Source of the DNA: Cristatella mucedo
Lineage: Eukaryota; Bryozoa; Phylactolaemata; Cristatellidae
Length of the DNA stretch: 64,000 nucleotides
Direction: 5' to 3'
Assembly (NCBI GenBank): GCA_009760855.2
Contig: WPIO01000100.1
Location: 548,501 to 612,500, forward strand
A program made the translations under genes and the position numbers. The notes below the pieces were generated by a model. That model was not told the origin of the DNA, did not search any database, and was given only the letters and a program-made list of their open reading frames with translations. Below, piece after piece: positions 1 through 12,600 of this stretch (the first letter of the stretch is position 1; every line of letters starts with the position of its first letter).

Positions 1-250
1 CACAGACAACGAAAAGAAAAGCTATTAAAATTGGGTGAAACTTTTATTTAATCAGCATAATGAGTTTGTCAGCCAAGTAGAATTCCCGCTCAGCGTCAGA
101 GCTATTCGCTGGTTGGCTGCTTCGCATGCTCGCTCGATACCGTGCTGCAGCCGAAATTGAGTTCTCGGCATGCTCAAAAGTGACCTGCACACAGGCGCTC
201 AAGCTATTTATTAGCGAAAAAGCCCAGTGGCTTTCTTTGTCTTTCCAAAG
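1..250. other. Upstream intron of the sphingomyelinase gene
   Basis: No exon was recognised. The last 20 bases form a pyrimidine-rich stretch ending CCAAAG, taken as the acceptor of the next exon. An alternative acceptor is the TTATTAG ending near 213. Confidence 0.5.
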
Positions 251-415
251 AGCGAATTTCTGAAAGTCATTCTGGAGGGAGCCTTGACACCCGAGCAGGC
301 GTGCGGCTTTCTAAGCGGCGGCAGCTGCGCTTCGCCGTACACGCCCAAGGAGAACTGGACCGTGGCACTTCCTCCGGTTCCAAAGCCACCCGTTAAGCCA
401 CCGATGCCTCCGCAG
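251..415 (+). CDS. SMPD1: SMPD1 exon A: end of saposin-B domain and Pro-rich linker
   Basis: This exon encodes 55 residues, phase 0 to phase 0, with donor CAG|GTACGG. It contains the [14 protein letters not shown] motif matching the last helix and cysteines of the saposin domain, a likely glycosylation sequon NWT, then the [12 protein letters not shown] linker that precedes the phosphatase domain in this family. The acceptor after CTTTCCAAAG is inferred from the pyrimidine tract and frame. An unspliced read-through stops at a TGA within 60 bases of the donor. Confidence 0.88.
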
Positions 416-569
416 GTACGGCATCGGCGCACGAGCACCTCCGCAGCGACTTTCCCGCAGGTGCGCTGCGAATGAAAGTTTCCACGCACGCGGCTAGCGT
501 TCGCGGCTAGCGGTGGCGCCTGGCGTCCGGATAACGATGCCTGCTCGCCCGAGAGCATCGTGCTTCTCA

Positions 570-652
<83 letters not shown>

Positions 653-3600
653 GGCGGCGGCTTTTCGCGACGGCGGACGGCGGCTTGGCCGTTGAAGCCC
701 GGCTCGCCGACGGTGCGAGTTCTGCACATATCCGACCTGCACTACGACGCTCAGTACACGCCCGGAGCGAACGCCTACTGCGACGACCCGCTCTGCTGCC
801 GCTCCTCGAACGGAGTGCCGAGTAAGTCGCGCTTCGCCCGTGCGAAGGAAGTAGAGAGAGAGAGAGGGGTGGAGAAGCCGCTCGCGCGCGCGCGATGGAG
901 GCGCAGCGTCGCGCGAATGTGCCGCGCGCCAGGTCGCAGCGAGCGCGGCGGCGGCTGCGCCAGCCAATGCTGAGCTGCATTTCGCGTCTCGTTAAAAGAA
1001 AAGCCGCAGTGAGCGAGCGAGCGAGCGAGCGAGCGAGAGAGAGCAATGCCCGTATTTCCGCCTAAAGGGTGCCCACGAAATCGGCGGGTAGCCGCGGTCC
1101 TTTAAAGTTACTAGAGCGTGCGGAGCTTACTACGAGGTAAGACGATGGCGGCCTCATCGCCGGTGGCGATGAGATTAATATTTTTCTTTTTAAAAGGATA
1201 TTAGGGAAAAGTAGACACTGGATGAGAGGACGCGAAGCCCTGCCCTTACGGTCAGCGTGAGACTTCTGTACTCGCCGCCGAAGGAACCATTGCAAAATCC
1301 GGATTTTGACGGACACATCGCGTCCGTTCAAACTTTCCGGCCCCAGCGGGAGCGCCTGCGTATTAAATGGCGCTCGCTGCCGCGAGCGTCGTAGCGCACG
1401 CCTCCGTGCCTCCGCAAGCCGGCGTCCCCTAGCCAGTACGTCGAATTCGTGTCCCAGCGCATTCTAGCCCGGACAGAGTAGTCCTGTAAAGAAATTCAGA
1501 GCAGCGCGTTCCCTAAATGCAGTCGTCGCCTGGAACGGGTAGTTCCGGACAAGAAAATCCGGGCTTTCACGGCGACTCTTGCTTCCTACCTTCTTCTGTC
1601 CTAGTTTGGTCTTCCTTTTTGTAGGAAGTTTACACGGCCAGTCTTCCTGTAAGTCTTATCACTTCCCTACTCGCTCCGCCTCCTGGCCCTCCGACATGCA
1701 CCTCCCGGTCAATTGCGACCGTTCACGATTGCTTTTATCGTCCGCCGCTGCATCTTTATTTGATGTTGTGCGACTAGCTTGTAGATAAACATAGACATGG
1801 ACGCTGTCGTCACTGCTTCGACGATTTTGCCGGATGAGTCGTCTGCAGCGCTTTTCATAACAATGAAGAATTCGCATCCTTGATCGCGTCTACGATTGGT
1901 CGTTTGCTAAGTCTTGACTGAGTCTTGTCTAAGGAGTAGAACCACGTTTGGCTGCCGAGTCTTCGCTTAGTCTTCGTTAAGTCCTGGACCGCCCCCTAAG
2001 TATTGATGACGTTTACGCCGAAGACTCGAGTAGGTAGGAAGCAACACTCGCAGCATAAGCCAGGGGCGGAAGCTACACACCGCACGGGGACGCAGGACGC
2101 CAGCCGACCTGAACTCACTCGGCTGCCCGGTTTGGCCCAGCGGCTAAGGAGGTCGTCTTTAACGACTGAGGTCAAGGTGATCGCATTTTCTGACCGAGAT
2201 CGAGGGCTCGAGGCCTACGGCATATGCGAAGCCCCGGAATAAAGATTAGGTCATCTAACAGTGCTACGAAAATAAATTACATTTAATTATTACCGAATAA
2301 CTAATCGACTATGCTTTCTTTGCAGCAGCATATGTAAAGAGCCTTGAAAGAGACAAAGTTCTCTGAGCGCGCTAGACAAACGTATTATTGATTACTATTA
2401 TCTAATAGCTAATGATTTGCGCAGCAAATTTGGCATGCAGAGATGCCTGTCGAGTCGCGTACTCATCGAAGCGCCCCATCCACCTCCGGCTCGGCTGCGG
2501 AGCGGCGCCGCCGCCGCCGCCGAGGTGGGCTCGCTAGGCGCCCCGTGGGCGCGCGCCGGCGGCCGCCGCCGCCGTACCTCCGGACGCCGCAGCGTTTGGC
2601 GCGGGGCGCGGCGGCGGCCGCCGCAGCACGAGCGCGCAGCGATCGCTCCGCCGCCGCAGGCAATCCGGCCTACGGCGCGTGGAAGTTCGGCGACTACAGA
2701 AACTGCGACATGCCGCTGTGGACGATCGAAAGCATGTTCCAGCACGCAGCCAGCACGGGCAAGGTAGGACGGACGAAAGGCGGATCGGCCCGCCTGAGCG
2801 CGCGCGCCCGCCGGGACGAAATCGATGCCCCGCTACTCCGAGCCAAGTCTCTGAGGCAGCGACCGCAAATGGCCGACGTGCGAGAGGGCTCGGCCTCGAT
2901 CGGCCCCGTCCCATTACGATGTCCGCTCGTCTCTCGCACCAGTTCGACTTCGTCTATTGGACGGGCGACCTGCCGGCGCACAACATTTGGAATCAGAGCA
3001 GATCGGACCAGCTGACTTTGGTCAAGAATCTGACGCAACTGCTGCAGCAGTACTTCCCCGACAAGGTGATCTTCGCCGCCGTCGGAAATCACGAAAGCTC
3101 TCCCGTCAACAGGCAAGCGCCCCTCGGTCGCTCGCCGCGCGCTCGGCTCCGCGCCGCCGCGGCGCGGAGCCCCAGGCTCGCGGCGCGCTGCACACCCGAG
3201 AGCACGCTTAGGCGCGGTGGGTTCGCGCGAGGGGGGAGGCGCCCGAGGCTCGACGCGCCCGCACGCACGAGGCTGCGCACGCACGAGGCAGTTTCCTTTG
3301 CAGTTTCCCGCAGCCGTACGTGTCGGGCGACGAGGCCGTCAGCTGGCTGTACGACGCGCTGGCGGCGTCGTGGCTGCAGCTCGGCATTCCTGCGTCGGCG
3401 AGCGAAACTATAACCTAGTAAGTGCGCGCGCTACCTCGGCTCCGCCGCCGCCGCCGCCGCCGCAGCTGCGCGCAGCTCTGGAAACCGCGCCGCCGCTTCG
3501 CGGTCGTTGTTCACGGTCGCTAGACTTCTCGTGACCGTTGTCTCAGCTGCATGAATCCCCGAATTCAGTCCGATTGAAGACACCACCGGAAGCATCGGCG

Positions 3601-6600
3601 GGTTCTAGTCTGTCACCTATTCACTTATGCTCATATTGTGTGCAATTTTAAAAGACCCAAAGAGGTAAATAGTACCGCGTATCGTCAATCTCAAGCAAAA
3701 GTAGAGTGTGAGGAGCAAACGCAAAGACGTCAAGACTTGGCCTCTCTTTTCCAGACGATATTCTAGACTGTCGCCTGCATAATTTTGTACGATTCTCGCC
3801 TCTGTATTTGACATGTCGAGGGTCTGAATACGAACTGAATATGAACCCACGACTCTGTCGGCTCCCCGTACGCGCACAGCTTAAGCCGCTCAGGCTTAAG
3901 TTCTGAGTTCGCGATAGAAGGAAACGCTCATGCGTAACACGTAACACTCGCTCACGACAGAACGAAAGCTCTCCAGCTTAACACTCACTTGGTCTTTTTG
4001 ATGCGTCACACGTAGACGAGCGCACGCGCGCGTACGTGCACGCGTGTGCAAAAGTGCGCCATTTCAAACTGCGCCGGAATCGCTCTGGCTCGCCTCGCGC
4101 GCGCGGCGAATTCCCGGCGACATCGCGCGCGCGCGCGCGCGCGCGCGCGCGCGCGCGTTTTCGCCGACTGCATTCCGCCGACGGCCGCAGCTCTGACCGC
4201 GCCCGCTTCCTTCGGACGTCGGAGTGGACCGCCGCGTCGTCCTTTGTTTTGACCTTTCGACCTGTGTTTCGTCGCTCCTGTAGCGGCGGATTCTACGTCG
4301 TGCGAACGCTAGTCGGCCTGCGAGTGGTGTCTTTGAACATGAACTACTGCACGCTGGGCAACTGGTGGCTCTTCCTGAACGCGACCGACCCCGCCGGCAT
4401 GCTCCAGTGGCTCGTCACGCAGCTGGACGCCGCGGAGAGCGCCGGGGATAAGGTGAGCGGCCGGCGCGCGGGCGCGCGCGACCGCGGCGCCGGGCGCCAG
4501 CGAGCGCTCGCGCTACCCGACCGGCGCGCGCGCGAGCGCTCGCTTCGAGAGCGACGGAGAGGCGCGGCCGGCAGACCTGGGTGGCGATCGCGCCCCGCAT
4601 CGCTGGGTGGCGATCGCGCCCCGCAGGTGCACATCATCGGCCACCACCGCCCGTCAGACTGCTACGGCGTGTGGGGCCGCAACTACCACCGCATCATCAA
4701 CCGCTACGAGAGCACGGTGACGGGCCAGTTTTTCGGCCACTCGCACACCGACTCGTACGAGGTATTCTACGAGGACGACACGTCGCGGCCGTTCTCGGTG
4801 GCGTACGCGACGCCCAGTGTGACGGCCTACAGCGGCTTGAATAGCGGCTACCGGATATATACCGTCGACGGCAACCACTCGGCGAGCACGTGGGTAAGCG
4901 CGTCGCGCGCCCATCGCGCCCGCAGCAGCAGCAGCCGCCGCGGCGGCGGCGGCAAACTGCCGGCTCTCAAAATGAGGATCGCAACGAATTGAGAACTAAA
5001 ACTAAAAGCGACGGGCTGGGGCGGCGGCGGCACTTCTTCGGCTCGCTGACCTCGGGCCCTTGAGACACGATGTACAGTGTGGCCCGTTTATCCTCGGAGG
5101 GCTAAAGAGCCCTGCCGGGCAGCGCAGCGTCAACGACGAGTTTCTTTTGAAACGGGATCCATATTCGTTTTTTTTTTTTCAAAATGGAATTAAGCAAGCA
5201 CGGACGGCACTCGCGTTCGCCGCTCGAGCCCTCGAGGCCGTATGAGTGGGCCAATTTCAGCGCTTTTTGACAAGGAGGTAAAATCGGAAAATGACAAGAA
5301 GGTAAAATCGGCTCACTTCAGCGGTTCGCTTTCGGCGTAAAGGGTTTTAATAATAATGATACGAAATCATTTGTATAGCGCCCTGAGAATACTGAGTCTC
5401 TTTCTAGGAACTTTACAGATGATGAATAGAAAGTATTACCCGACGATTGGCGGTAGCATCCGCAAGCAGCACTGTAACGGCTTCGTGAGCTAAACCAGCC
5501 GAATTATGGCGGTTACCTGAGAATCGCGATTGTGAGATTATGGGCTGATTTATCGCTGAGGCCTTATGAACGAACAGCGTTCTGAGATGGGGGCAGTGAA
5601 TATTCGAGGCAGAGTGAGGACAGGAGACTGAAGCATAGGCATTGGAACAGGCGTGAGCCCCAGGCCTCATAGAAATCGTTGAAGTACGTCTGTAACCATC
5701 CGCTCAAGTTACTGTAAATAGATTTGTCCACATTATGTTTACGGACTTGATATGCTAAGTTATGAGCGCTCGTTGTCACAGCCCTAGCGGCCCTAGCCCT
5801 AGCGGCACACCGCGTTCTCAAGAGCAGGCGCAGTGTAAGCATGAATGCACACGAAGGACGAATCACGAAGACCCTCTCTTGCTGATGTGATTGCCAAGCA
5901 CAATCTAGGCATTCACTTTTATGCGGATGACACTCAGTTGTACCTTTGCTTTGATCCCTCCCAGCCTTCGAGCACCTCGAATTCTCTCAACTCACTTGCT
6001 GCATGTATTGATGACATTCGCACATGAATGGCAGCACATTTTCTAAAACTAAACGATGATAAAACTAGCGTACTAGTTCTGGGCAAACCCAGTGTGATTC
6101 ACAAATTAGAAAGGCTGAAGCTCAAAATTGGCTCTGCCAGCATATCTCCCGTTGAATCAGCTCGAAATCTAGGTGTCATGTTCTAAAATGACCTCTCGTT
6201 AGACGACCACATCAGCTCCATGGTCAAGTCTGCCTACTTTCAGCTACATAACATTGCTAAAATTCTGGTTTGTTTAGATAAGGATACCACGTCCAAGTTG
6301 GTCCATGCATTCGTGACATCCAGTCTCGACTTCTGCAACTCACTGCTTACTGGCCTACCGGCATGTGCAATCAGGCGATTGCAGCTGGTGCAAAACTCCG
6401 CAGCTAGGCTTGTCTGTCGTGAGCGTCGCAGTTACCAAATCACACCACTTTTCACCGACCTGCACTGGCTACCAGTGAAGCAACGGATCGACTTCAAGGT
6501 TTTGTCGCTCTCTTTTAGGTGATTTCATTCTTTGGCTCCAGCCTATCTCTCAGACCTGCTCCCCCACCAGGCCAAGCATCTTACCACCTGCTTTTTGGAA

Positions 6601-9600
6601 TCCAACAGTTTGCCAATACCTTGTACAAACCTCAAATCCTTTGGAGACCATACATTTAGTTCGTATGCTCCAAAAGCCTGGAACTCACTCCCGACTTACG
6701 TCAGAACACCCCCTGACTTGACCACATTTAAAAAGAACTTGAAAAAACATCTATTTAGGACAGCATTTAGTGGGTCCCTGTGATTCGTCCTTCATGTGCT
6801 TATGCATGCTGACACTGCATGCTGCCACTAACCACACTTGCATGCTGACCCCGTGCATGTCACCCCTAACCATGTTACTCATGTTTATCAAGCTTGATAT
6901 TACTCACCATCCAATCGCGGTTCCCTTTGCAGTAAATGTAAAGCGCCTAGAGAGAGATTGAGTTCTCTGAGGGCGCCTTATCAAGTGCATTATTATTATA
7001 TTGTTATTATTATTATTATTGCCCACTAAGTGATATAATGAACTGGCGCTTTGGCTTTCCGAAAGTGTTACAGCGGCCTCGCTGTCTCGAGCTGGTTACG
7101 GACTTAGAGGTAGACTATGGGGAGGCGCTGCCGCCGAGAGACGCGGCAGCCTCAGCTGCGTTCAGCTCCAGTTCCGAGTCGGTCCCACGATACAGCATTT
7201 ACGTCCAAAATCAGCTCAATCGCATGGTAGACAGGCACTAGCCACCCTATTCCAACCTGTAAAGGATCGGAGCGTGCACCTGCACGGCTCTAACCTGACG
7301 CGTCAGCACTGCGCCAGCCCAGGCGGGAGCGTCCATCTGAATAGGTTTCGAGCTTCCCGCCAGCCGCGGCTTCCAGTTAAAGATCAATAATTTTCGTAAA
7401 GGCTTATTGAAAAGGCTGGAAGCACTGTCGGTCAATTTTTCAGCATGAACTTACTGTAGTATAGTACAGATTAAAGGAAACTGCCTCTAAATTTCCTCTG
7501 CCAACAACTAAGCCACTAACTTGTTTCAAATTAATTGGACACACTTACAAGAAAGCGCGTCACCTGCCGGCTCTCCAAGCCACCGGAGTATGGAAAACGG
7601 CTATGTGACATCATGACACCACTGGGTCTTAGCCCTGGAGGTAAGGCGCTTGCATTTAACGACCTTGGTCGCGGGCTCGAGTCGTTCAGTGGGCAATCCT
7701 TTACTGGCCAATACTGTCAGGTCTGACTCCCCAGATATTAAGGGCTCAGCCGAAAAGTTTTCAGCCTTTTTTACTGAAAAAATTGTGCACATTCGTGCCT
7801 CCATTAAGCCCCCTCCGACCAAAGCAATCGCCGTTCCTCAACCTGTGACCTTTCTTAAAAGGTTCTCCGATGTTTCTGCCTGCGATGTGGCTACCTTAAT
7901 AAGGTCTAGCAAAAAGAGCTCGTCTCCTGAAGACATCATGACACCACTGGGTCTTAGCCCTGGAGGTAAGGCGCTTGCATTTAACGACCTTGGTCGCGGG
8001 CTCGAGTCGTTCAGTGGGCAATCCTTTACTGGCCAATACTGTCAGGTCTGACTCCCCAGATATTAAGGGCTCAGCCGAAAAGTTTTCAGCCTTCTTTACT
8101 GAAAAAATTGTGCACATTCGTGCCTCCATTAAGCCCCCTCCGACCAAAGCAATCGCCGTTCCTCAACCTGTGACCTTTCTTAAAAGGTTCTCCGATGTTT
8201 CTGCCTGCGATGTGGCTACCTTAATAAGGTCTAGCAAAAAGAGCTCGTCTCCTGAAGACCCTATACCATCATCTATGTGATCTTCGCTGGCAGACCAACT
8301 TAGCCCTGCCATAACCAAGATTTGTAATGCTTCTTTGGGAAAAAGGATCGTCCCCAAGTCCTTCAAATCGGCAATCGTTAGACCCATACTTAAAAAGCCT
8401 GGATTAGATACAGAGGTCCTTGCAAACTATCATCCAGTTTCCCTTCTTCCTTTCTTGTCAAAGATTCGTGAAAAAATTGTTGCTAAGCAGCTAGTTGAAC
8501 ATATTGAAAATAATGGAATGTCAGAAACATTTCAATCAGGGTTCAAGAGGCAGCACTCCACTGAAACTGCTCTCCTCCGTGTTAACAATGACAATCTACG
8601 TGGCAACGACGACGGGAATGTCACTGCCTTAGCTCTGCTAGATCTGTCTGCTGCCTTCTACACCATTGATCACGAAGTTCTGCTTGAACGATTGAGAACA
8701 ACGATCGGTCTGGCAGACGAAGCACTGGCGTGGTTTAAATCATACTTGTCTGATCGTGTTCAATCCGTGTCATGTGGGGGTCAGGTCTCAGACATGATAA
8801 GGGTCACCTGTGGAGTCCCTCAAGGGTCTGTACTTGGTACCTTGCTGTTCTCCATTTATACGCAACCTCTGGGAAAAGTGATTAAGGTCCATGGAATAGG
8901 ATATCACTTCTATGCTGACGTTACTCAGTTGTATTTGTCATTTAAACCGTCGGAATCTGCTGCAGCAACTGAGAAACTGAATGCTTGCCTTGCCGATATT
9001 CGATCCTGGATGTCGGAAAACTTCCTGAAATTAAATGACGATAAAACCGAACTGCTTCTCATAGGACACCCTAAGCGTGTGTCTGGATTAAAAGGCTTTG
9101 CTGTTCTAATAGGTGATGCTATTGTGCGACCTTCACCACGTGCTCGTAATCTTGGTGTCGTGTTCGACAGCTGCCTCAATTTCAAAAGCTTCATTCAGAA
9201 GACTGCCTCTACAGCTAGCCATCACATCCGATCCCTATCCAAGATTAGAAGCTGTCTCCCACAGTGGCTTGTAAAAAATTTAACTAGCTCTTTAGTTCAG
9301 TCTCGGCTTGATTATTGTAATTCCCTTTTGGCTGGGCTACCAAAGAAAGCTATTATGCCACTACAGCGGACTATGAATATGGCTGCAAGGCTGGTCTTCA
9401 AGTCCCAGCGGTTTGAGCACGTGTCACCTTTGCTGAAAGAGCTAGGATGGTTGCCGGTTGAGCAAAGGATACAGTTCTTACGCTGACCCACAAGGCCCGC
9501 CACGGCTTGGCTCCTTCATACCTAGCTGAACTGCTGCATCAGTTTCAGCCTGTTCGCGCCCTCAGGTCCTGTGTGGACAATAAATTAGCTGTCCCATTCC

Positions 9601-12600
9601 TCTGCTTAAAGACAGTTGGCGACAGAAGCTTTAGCTCTGCAGGTCCTAGACTGTGGAACTCGCTTCCACAATTCTTACGCAACGACATCTACTCTCCAAC
9701 TGCCGACTATGGCACATCTTTTTCAGCGGTCCTGAACTGCTACTTCTATGCTACTCACTACCTCAACTGCTCTCCTGACTCTGCTATGCTTCCCACTTTC
9801 TCTTTGTTGCGTGAGACGAAGTCTGTTGGGTACCGAATGCGTACCGAAAGCCGCTTAGGCTGTGAGTGCGCTATACAAAACTCTCCTGCGTTACACCCAC
9901 GTGGTCTTTATGACTTTGTGGAGTTGCTGACGGAGATACATGACATGACATGAATCCTTCATTGCCCACTGCAAGCGTTGGTGATAGCCGTTAAGGCTCT
10001 TCTGCTGATTTATAAAAGAGGCTGCAGAATCAGCTAACTTTAACTTTAACTTTTAACTTAAACAATCCTTGCGAATTGCTCTCGGCCACGCCCAAAAAAG
10101 TCAGCGCTTAGACCGGCTAAAAGAGTTTCTGAATACCGGCTGGGGAAACAATATTTCTATTGTGAATTTAATATTGATATTTCTACCTGCGCTTGCCGAT
10201 ATATTACGTAAACGGGCAAATCATTCTGAATTGTAATTGATGAATACTTAAGCTATCCACCCACCAGATATGCAAAGCTTCGACTAGAGGAGTAAATAAG
10301 AGATTGAAGAAATAAAAATCCTGCTATTGACCACCAGATAAAAAATAATAATAATGGAGCATTTGGATGGTGAGCTAATAGAATTAAATCTCTTTCTAGG
10401 CTCTTGTCAGATTCTGGAAAAGAAGCACGTAAATAAACAGCAGATGGTAGATAGTAATAATAAATAATACGAAAGTTCGCTCGGACGAAGCAAAGGCTGT
10501 GAGGAACGTGTCAGTTTTGACTTCTGTCTAAATATCTTTCAAGTCCGAGAATATCGTGATGATGTCATGAGATGTAGCAATGTCAGTCTGTAATAAAAAA
10601 GTAAGTACACAAATGTGCTACACTTTGGTACCCATAACGTTAGCGTTAGTGTACACATTGCCGCGTACTCCCGTTACCATATTCAATCTAAAATGGATAT
10701 AACGAAGTTTAGTAACCAACAACGTGCAAATGCCTGAATATATTTATTCCTATACATTAATAAACCTTCAAAATACTCAAAATATGCATGCTCATTCATA
10801 GGGACAAATACCTATTTCGATAGAAATACCTGTGCGCGCGCTCACTGCTTGTAGCCATGAGAGATTTTGTATAAACCTTCGAAAATTCGTTATCGCTTAA
10901 CTGCTCATGTTCGTTGTCTTAGTTCGAAAAACTGAACGCAATTTTTTTCATTTTACAAGGTTCCTATTGACTACGAGACCTATATTCTCAACCTTGAACT
11001 GGCTAATAACCTCGGCGAAACAATCTGGACTCTGGAGTACAGTGCCAAGGCGGCCTACTCGTTGAAAGACCTCCAACCGGAGTCTTGGGAGAAGCTGACA
11101 TATGTAATGGCAACCAACAAAACTGTTTTTGACGACTACTACAAGTGAGTCCTCTGGCACGTGCCCTTCGCCCTTTCGCGACTAGGTCAACGCCGACAGA
11201 AACTGAGACTATTGGCCAATGGATTCGCATGGAGAGATTTCTAATTATAGAACGCTTCAGCAGGTCGTGGCGCACGTAGCAACCATCCTGCACGCTGCAC
11301 GTTTAGCAAACGGTCAACTCTCTGCTCCCCCTGCGGTTCCATCTGGATTCAACAGCGTTGGCTCACGCGGCTGCCCTCGCCACGCCCCCACACAATCACT
11401 CTCTTTGTCACGCTTTTCGTCCCGTGCAATACCTGGCCATTGACAATGGAAGTGCCTCTAAACTCAGCCGAAATAGATGCCTAAACTATCGTCGTGACCA
11501 AGAGCTTTTCTTCGCATATCTTGGACAGTGACAAGCCAACATATTTGCCTTGACCGCAATCTTTTCCTGAGCTTTGAAGCTCTTTTGAGCAAAAAAAAAC
11601 GAAGAGAGGAGAATACATACTATGCCTGGGGCTGGGAATGATAACTGAATTTCTGGTTCCTCAGCCCCAGCTCCCGGCTAGTTGACCTGATTGCATACTT
11701 TTTTGATGATGTCAGCCCTGAAGCAGCACTCTAGGAAGACAAGAGAGGGTCGTGACCTGCTGTCAGTCAAATACCAATTCAAAATTCCGATGAGCTTATA
11801 GATCAGGGTATCGTTGCTCAGTTAGTCAATGCACCCGGGTCATCGCTTCAGGACTTCTGTAGTTATTTTCCTCGTTATTCCTCTTGCCTTTACAGTAAGG
11901 TGCTTGCAGATAGCACCCCCCCCCCAATAAGGCTCCTTCATCGTGCATGTCTCTACTAATTCGCACTCGCCACTTCTTTCTGAACTGTGGCGGTTCCCCA
12001 TCAAAAAGGGCACCGACTTCAATTTCTAGTCACTTACTTCATCGTACCTTCATTCTCTCGTTTGTCCTACTTATCCGAGTTACCTACTCCTCGAAATCCC
12101 ATTCTCTCTTCCAACCTCCCGCTCATTGAATTTTAATCTATGCCTATAACCAACCACTGATCCTCAATCAGCCTTTAATCTATCGGGCATCACGTCTTCA
12201 GTGTCTACGAACATAGAGCTGGTATTATTGTGCCGACTGAGACATCGCGACATCTCCTGACGGTATTTAAGCAGAAGCTGAATCCCAAATCTTTATCACA
12301 AAGTGTCTTCTCTTCATATGAATCGATATTGATGTGCTTATGCATACTTATTTTACTTATGCATGCTAATTGCGTGCGTTTATTTTCATCACTAAAAAGT
12401 TTGTGTGGTTTATTTTCAAGCTAAGTGAACCGCCTAGCTACCGAGTTAGCTTTCTTATGGTACCGAACAACTTCTATGGCATTAACATTGTTATTGCTAT
12501 GTTTATTTAAAATTTTATTGGCCCATGGGTTGGTTTCTCGGCTTATACGACCAAGACCGAGGGCTTGAGCCCTGTGGTATATTTAAACCGCTCGGATAGA

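Noticed and set aside
494-1046. Overlapping frames of poly-Ala, poly-Gly, poly-Arg and poly-Pro on both strands
   Set aside because: All are translations of the CGG repeat in different frames; exon phasing places the repeat in an intron.
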